From Rhynchosporium graminicola (taxonomy: Eukaryota; Ascomycota; Leotiomycetes; Helotiales; Ploettnerulaceae): a stretch of DNA of 64,000 nucleotides. The translations under genes were made by a program, and so were the position numbers. Shown in pieces: positions 59,472 to 64,000 of this stretch. Under the pieces are notes generated by a model. It saw nothing but the letters and a program-made list of their open reading frames with translations. It was not told the DNA's origin and did not search any database. Positions within the stretch are counted from its first letter, which is position 1; every line of letters starts with the position of its first letter. The stretch is taken from the NCBI GenBank assembly GCA_900074885.1, contig FJUW01000164.1, forward strand, positions 1 through 64,000, read 5' to 3'.

Positions 59472-60309
59472 CTTTTCTAAGATAAATAGCTGTAAACGGT
59501 ATTTACTATTATGGAATTTTAGTTAAACACTAAAAACTATATGGCAATAACATAAAATAAAAAAAATAGTGCTACAAGGAATGCCTAGAAGAATTAGTGA
59601 CTATCCTGACGCCTTCGCCGGATGAAATTTAATCAGTAGTTTTGGTAGTATAATCAGCGTGGTAGCTACTTGACTATTCCTATACATAGTTTATGTACAG
59701 TTAGTTGAAGGTAAAGTGGCTAGCCGTTATCCATGACTAACTCCACAGTTTTATAGTGACAGTTTACAAACATTATTAAACCGGAGTTACAATAGTTTGG
59801 AATGAGCATTAAGCAGTCCGCCTAAACCACATGCATTCGTAAGTTTACCTTTACAAAGTTTAGAAAGTGTTATACTTGATTTAGATTGAACTTTACATCA
59901 CTTAAGGACATTTATTGAACAATACCATCATTTGGTAGAACTTTACAATGTAAAAGTTTATGTTACAAATCATGTAACAGGTGCGCTTACAATAAACTTT
60001 CCTACAGGTATTAGTAGCGATACACAGTTATTTGTAGTAAAGAAAATTCACGTGCTTAACAATTTAATAAATACACAAGGTAAAGCTTCTGTCTTGTTAA
60101 TGAATAAAGGTTCTATTATTGAACAATCCATTCAAGCATTTAACCCTGAATATGTTACTAGATTAGATGGTTATAGTACTATATTAAAATCTCTTAACAT
60201 GTCATATCCTCTTTAAATAAAGGGCTGTATACGGTATTTACTAATATGGAATTTTAGTTAAACACTATAAATTTTATGGTAATATAATAAAATAAAAAAA
60301 AATATAGTG
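59472..60309 (+). repeat. Direct repeat before terminal exons b and c
   Basis: 59488-59571 and 60223-60309 match closely: GCTGTAAACGGTATTTACTA / GCTGTATACGGTATTTACTA, ATATGGAATTTTAGTTAAAC, ACATAAAATAAAAAAAATAGTG. They may be copied intron 3' ends that supply the splice acceptor. No full group I core lies between the exons. Confidence 0.8.
59572..60216 (+). CDS. cox1 terminal exon, version b
   Basis: Same acceptor (ATAGTG|CTACAAGG) and the same ~95 residues except Val after VEGK; nearly all of about two dozen base differences from version a are synonymous. After LPLQS the tail is different: LESVILDLDWTLHHLRTFI ... YVTNHVTGALTINFPTGISS ... to TAA 60214-60216, ~115 residues, UGA Trp at 59887. 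The 150 nt before it hold AT-rich sequence whose last ~100 nt recur before version c. Confidence 0.8.
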
Positions 60310-60972
60310 CTACAAGGAATGCCTAGAAGAATTAGCGATTACCCTGATGCCTTTGCAGGATGAAATTTAATCAGTAGTTTTGGATCTATCATTAGTGTGG
60401 TAGCTACTTGACTATTCTTATACATAGTCTATGTACAGTTAGTTGAAGGTAAAGCGGCTAGCCGTTATCCATGATTAACTCCACAATTCTATAGTGATAG
60501 CTTACAAACGTTATTGAATAGAAGTTACAATAGTTTAGAGTGAGCTTTAAGTAGTCCGCCTAAACCTCATGCATTCGTAAGTCTACCTTTACAAAGCTTT
60601 TCCGCTACTTTAACTTTACTAGCTACAGAAAAAGAATTAGAGGACAAAATAATCGAACTTGAAACTGAATTAGAAATCCACGAGACTACTACCGGTGATG
60701 AATTTGACATGTTGGATGAATCTACAAATAATTTTCGGAGAAACGAATACGAGAACCCCGGAAATGCTACTAAAGCAGAAATAGACGCTAATGAAGCCAG
60801 GGAGAAGGCTATGGAAGCCATAACTGAAAAACGTATGGCTATAGAGGATAGGATCTGAGCTGCTAACGACAGGTTTAATAACTTACAGAGTAGTGGTAGT
60901 AGCGATGACGGTAGACCTGCCGACAGTTTTGATCCTAATATAGACTCTACGGAGTCTAACCCCCAAGATTAA
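60310..60972 (+). CDS. cox1 terminal exon, version c
   Basis: Same acceptor (ATAGTG|CTACAAGG) and conserved part with Ala after VEGK, the commonest residue in relatives. The tail (~122 residues, to TAA 60970-60972) is acidic and helical: ATEKELEDKIIELETELEIH, EAREKAMEAITEKRMAIEDR, then a Ser/Asp/Gly end (SSGSSDDGRPADSFDPNIDS). UGA Trp at 60856. Confidence 0.8.
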
Positions 60973-61015
60973 GCTTTTTATTTAAAATGTTTAAATATAT
61001 TAATTTTTATTTAAA

Positions 61016-61564
61016 ATGTTTAACTTTATTAAACCTTTTATAGTCAAAATTCCTTTATTTATTCTTTTATACATGCTTATTTCGGTTTTTATTCCCTATT
61101 GTTATCCTGAATACTCTAAGGGCGTTTCTTTCACTCTTTTTTCTACCTTTATGTCTTATAAGCTTTTTCTTTTTATATGTTCTGCTTCATATAATTACAT
61201 AAGTAATAAAGTCTTGGATAAATTTAGGTCTAGTTCCTACCATAAAGTATGATTGCGTTCACTACGTTATATTATATGTATTTTTAAGGGTAAGGCTGCA
61301 GATAAATCACCCGTCGAAACTTATTTATTTGTTCTTAGGTTTAGAAGGTTTATATTAAAACCTTTATTTTATGAGAACTCTTATATAGAGCTTATGAAAA
61401 AAAGTAACAATATATCGGAGGAATTAAGAGCTATAGCTAATGAAATGAATAAACCCGATAATAGAGATGACTTAAAATTAAAAGTAAAATTTAGAGATAA
61501 ATATACTGAACATATTGAAATAAGTAGGAAATTGTTAAAATACACAAAAAAATATGTAACTTAA
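61016..61564 (+). CDS. Orphan membrane ORF after cox1
   Basis: 182 residues from ATG 61016 to TAA 61562-61564, UGA Trp at 61250. Two hydrophobic segments (IVKIPLFILLYMLISVFI, FTLFSTFMSYKLFLFICSA) are followed by a basic, helical C-terminal half (LRFRRFILKPLFYENSYIEL, SEELRAIANEMNKP). A repeated TTTAAAATGTTTA occurs at ~60982 and the start. No family recognised. Confidence 0.6.
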
Positions 61565-61653
61565 ATCTTTTTTTTTTTAGTATATCTGGTTTTGATGTAT
61601 ATATATATATATATATGACTAAGAGTGAGGGCTACTTATATATTATATATATA

Positions 61654-61727
61654 AGGGATATGTAGTAGATGGTTCTACGTTTTGATTGCAGATCTTAAAT
61701 ATGGGGTTCAATTCCTCCATATCCCTT
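61654..61727 (+). tRNA. trnC(gca): tRNA-Cys (GCA), copy 1
   Basis: Acceptor AGGGATA/TATCCCT, anticodon loop TTGCAGA. The anticodon stem pairs poorly and the T loop looks one base long. It differs from copy 2 (63490) at a single base in the D arm. Confidence 0.8.
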
Positions 61728-61888
61728 AAAATTTTTCTTAAACTTAAATTAATTGTGATCGTTATTTGTCTAAACAATTTAGCAAGATGTGGCTAATCTT
61801 ATATATGTCCAAAGCAAGTTATTTAATATTAAAAGGCCTATCAACTTTATAAAGGCATCTATAATAATAATTTATATATACATAAATT

Positions 61889-62103
61889 ATACAAGTAGCT
61901 AATTTAGTGGATCTATAACTACAGGTTTAAGAGGAACCGGTGTAGGTATAGGTGTAGTATTCGCGGCATTAATCTTAGGTGTAGATATAAATCTTTCTTA
62001 AATAGGGAAAAATATTTATCTACGCTATCTTAGGGTTTGCATATGCATAAGTTACGGTTTTATTTGCTATATTGATGTTTTTATTTTTATTACACGTTAT
62101 TTA
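61889..62103 (+). pseudogene. atp9: Decayed ATP synthase subunit c gene
   Basis: Three pieces of Atp9 are readable: an N-terminal piece (IQVANLV, 61889), GSITTGLRGTGVGIGVVFAA then LILGV (61909-61980), and IFIYAILGFAYA-stop-VTVLFAILMFLFLLH (62012-62096). Frames change between pieces. In place of the essential Glu of the ..FAEATGLF.. helix stands TAA (~62048). Atp9 is the proton-carrying c-ring subunit, so this copy cannot work. A functional gene must be elsewhere, in the unseen mtDNA or in the nucleus, as is common in Pezizomycotina. Confidence 0.85.
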
Positions 62104-62200
62104 AGTACAATAGTTATATTATTTGATACAATTATTAAATATAATTGTATCATATTTTATGTGTAATATTATATATATTATGTATATTAAAAATTATAAA

Positions 62201-62271
62201 CTCTTATTAGCTCAATGGTAGAGCAGGATATTCCTAATATCTAGATCTAAGTTCAAGTCTTAGATAAGAAT
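62201..62271 (+). tRNA. trnR(cct): tRNA-Arg (CCT)
   Basis: Acceptor CTCTTAT/ATAAGAA with one mismatch, D arm GCTC-GAGC, anticodon loop TTCCTAA on GGATA/TATCT, T arm CTAAG-TTCAAGT-CTTAG. Identical to the tRNA at 63818 except for two bases in the anticodon loop, which change TCT to CCT (reads AGG). Confidence 0.85.
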
Positions 62272-62340
62272 ATTAAAATTATATTTTGTATCTATAAAAA
62301 TATTTTTATATAAATATTAAATTGTATAATAATTATATTA

Positions 62341-62368
62341 ATATATTAATTAGTAATGGTATAGGAAT
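62341..62368 (+). repeat. 28-bp repeat, second copy
   Basis: Same 28 nt as 647-674. GGTATAG is followed by CTATACC at ~62451, bracketing a T-rich loop. It lies ~100 nt before the ORF at 62464. Confidence 0.7.
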
Positions 62369-62463
62369 CGATACTTGGTTGTTGTTTAAAAAATTTTTTT
62401 TTATAGCTATATTTATCTTTATTGTATTAATACAATAAAATCTATACCATTACCTTTATACAT

Positions 62464-63363
62464 ATGAGAACACGATTTTTTTTAATAGTACTAGAAACAT
62501 CGGCGCTTTTTACACTAGCAAAATTTTGTGGGGCTATTTTAACTTTTACAATATTGGCATCGATTAAATATTTAATTTCAGGTAGCTTTCATATAGAATA
62601 TTGTGATTTTTTTAACAATATTGGAATAGGACTACTTGGCTGAACTCTTAACACCGGTATAATAGGTTTCTTGACGGAATATTTAGGTATTAAAGGTATT
62701 AATTTCAATTTAAGACAATTTTTATTTGGTATGGATACTATGGGTTTAGGTGACAAATCTTCACCTTCAGTAAAAGAATTTAAACCTAAAATATATAATG
62801 CTATGGATGTGGACTCAGAATCGGAGTCTGAGGCTAAGCCTGATAAAGGTAAAGGTGTGGATAAAAAATTACACCCCAATCACCCTAGTCATAGTGGTGT
62901 AAATCCTAGTTTTTGAGTAAGTGATGCTGCATCTAGACCTTTCCCGGCTAGAATCCCAACTTACGTACCCTTACCTCCAAAAATTATTGATGAGGCTGGG
63001 TTTAACGTTCCTGGTGGTGTAGTACCTATACATGATGAAATATGTAAACATATTGATTATAACTCACATATACTTAAGCAATTCCGAACAATGGACCTAG
63101 AAAAAGCCATAGAACAAAGAGATAATAATTTAAATTATCGCGCAATATTGGAGGAAAAATTGGCTTATGCCCAATCGGTATATAAAAATATACCAACTAT
63201 ACCTACTACGGAGTATGAATTTAAACTAAAGAATCAAATAGAAAAGGATGTAGCTGAATTAAACTGAGAAAAACCACGGGCAGAAGCCCGTGCCACTCTG
63301 CTTAATTCTAGAGTACAATTTATAGAAGCACAAAGAAATTCTAATAATAACAATAAAAATTAA
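62464..63363 (+). CDS. Orphan membrane ORF with acidic linker
   Basis: 299 residues from ATG 62464 to TAA 63361-63363, UGA Trp at 62641, 62914 and 63265. Two membrane segments (FTLAKFCGAILTFTILAS and GIGLLGWTLNTGIIGFL) lead into an acidic linker (MDVDSESESEAKPDKGKGVD, residues ~115-135) and a long helical C-terminal part (DLEKAIEQRDNNLNYRAIL, LNWEKPRAEARATLLNSRV). No family recognised. The design recalls the tails on nad3 and cox1. Confidence 0.65.
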
Positions 63364-63489
63364 TTTTAAATATTATAAATAACTTTTTCCATTTATCTTG
63401 GTTAGTTTGTACAAAGTTTTATGTATTGGTGTAAATAATATATGTATGACGAGCTTATAGGGGGGCAAAATATATATAATATTTACATT

Positions 63490-63563
63490 AGGGATATGCA
63501 GTAGATGGTTCTACGTTTTGATTGCAGATCTTAAATATGGGGTTCAATTCCTCCATATCCCTT
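63490..63563 (+). tRNA. trnC(gca): tRNA-Cys (GCA), copy 2
   Basis: Same sequence as 61654-61727 except C for T in the D arm (GCAGTAG). One of the two may be redundant. Confidence 0.8.
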
Positions 63564-63817
63564 AAAATGTTTTTGCTTTGCATTTTCTTTGCACGAAACA
63601 ACTTAAACCATACATATATATATATATATATTTTCGTATTTAGCTTACATATGCCTTATAATATATATTTGTGTTTTAATTTACTTAATATTTATTTGTT
63701 TATTTAGTATTTAAAATATACAGTATGATTGTTTCTGAATACTATTTATCTAGGTGGTATAAATAATCTGGCTATTTTGATTACTGTCGGATTAGCGTTA
63801 AGCAAAATAAGGTTTAA

Positions 63818-63888
63818 CTCTTATTAGCTCAATGGTAGAGCAGGATACTTCTAATATCTAGATCTAAGTTCAAGTCTTAGATAAGAAT
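63818..63888 (+). tRNA. trnR(tct): tRNA-Arg (TCT)
   Basis: Same body as trnR(cct) at 62201, with anticodon loop CTTCTAA. It reads AGA/AGG and is probably the ancestral form. No gene follows in 63889-64000. Confidence 0.88.
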
Positions 63889-64000
63889 AACCCTTTAAAT
63901 AATGGATAAATTGTAGCCTATATAAATATAGTTATATCAAGGTAAATATTATTTATAAAGGTGATAAATTTATTTTTAACTTTATACATTATGCTTATAA

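Overview
This window is a 64 kb stretch of a filamentous ascomycete (Pezizomycotina) mitochondrial genome. It is AT-rich and UGA is read as Trp in every core gene, matched by a tRNA-Trp with anticodon TCA. The order atp6-rns-nad6-cox3-rnl(rps3)-tRNA cluster-nad2-nad3-cox2-nad4L-nad5-cob-cox1 on one strand is the usual Pezizomycotina order. nad1, nad4 and atp8 are not in the window. atp9 is absent from its expected place between nad3 and cox2; a wrecked copy lies at 61.9 kb.

Layout. 1-7.6 kb: atp6 end, rns, tRNAs, nad6, cox3, and a gene for a DUF3445 (haem-dependent oxidative N-demethylase-like) protein overlapping the cox3 end. 7.7-13.1 kb: rnl with one group I intron carrying rps3. 13.3-15.4 kb: eleven tRNA genes plus a tRNA-like element. 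15.4-18.5 kb: nad2 and nad3, nad3 being fused to a 340-residue acidic repetitive tail. 19-25.7 kb: cox2 with three introns and an extra terminal exon. 26.1-32.5 kb: nad4L and nad5 (two introns, about 320 extra C-terminal residues). 32.9-37.1 kb, minus strand: decayed copies of a linear-plasmid family B DNA polymerase. 37.9-40.1 kb: intronless cob between two orphan ORFs. 40.9-61 kb: cox1 in 13 exons, including exons of 11 and 18 nt, with 12 group I introns. 61-64 kb: orphan membrane ORFs, the atp9 pseudogene and a duplicated trnC/trnR pair.

The striking feature is a set of alternative ends for respiratory-chain genes. The last cox1 exon occurs three times in tandem (58770-60972). The three copies keep the same ~95 residues with almost only synonymous differences, each starts at the same G|CTACAAGG acceptor, and each then runs into a different ~110-120-residue tail. 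cox2 has an extra terminal exon starting at the same acceptor as the real one, and the HDT|YYVVA intron of cox1 holds an extra exon starting G|ACTT like the real one. Similar but weaker cases lie in cox1 introns 1 and 3 and nad5 intron 2. nad3 and nad5 have long in-frame tails; cox2 and cox3 are followed by overlapping out-of-frame ORFs. Many tails combine a membrane segment or core exon, a Ser/Gly/Asn/Asp/Glu-rich linker and a small unfamiliar domain. They may be alternatively spliced 3' exons giving tailed isoforms, or relics of mobile elements that carry a duplicated gene 3' end. RNA and protein data would decide.

Several ORFs (rps3, a GIY-YIG ORF, intron ORFs) are broken by one-base shifts, often at homopolymer runs, so some breaks may be sequencing errors. 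Splice sites given here come from protein alignment by eye and the group I rule (5' exon normally ends in U, intron ends in G).
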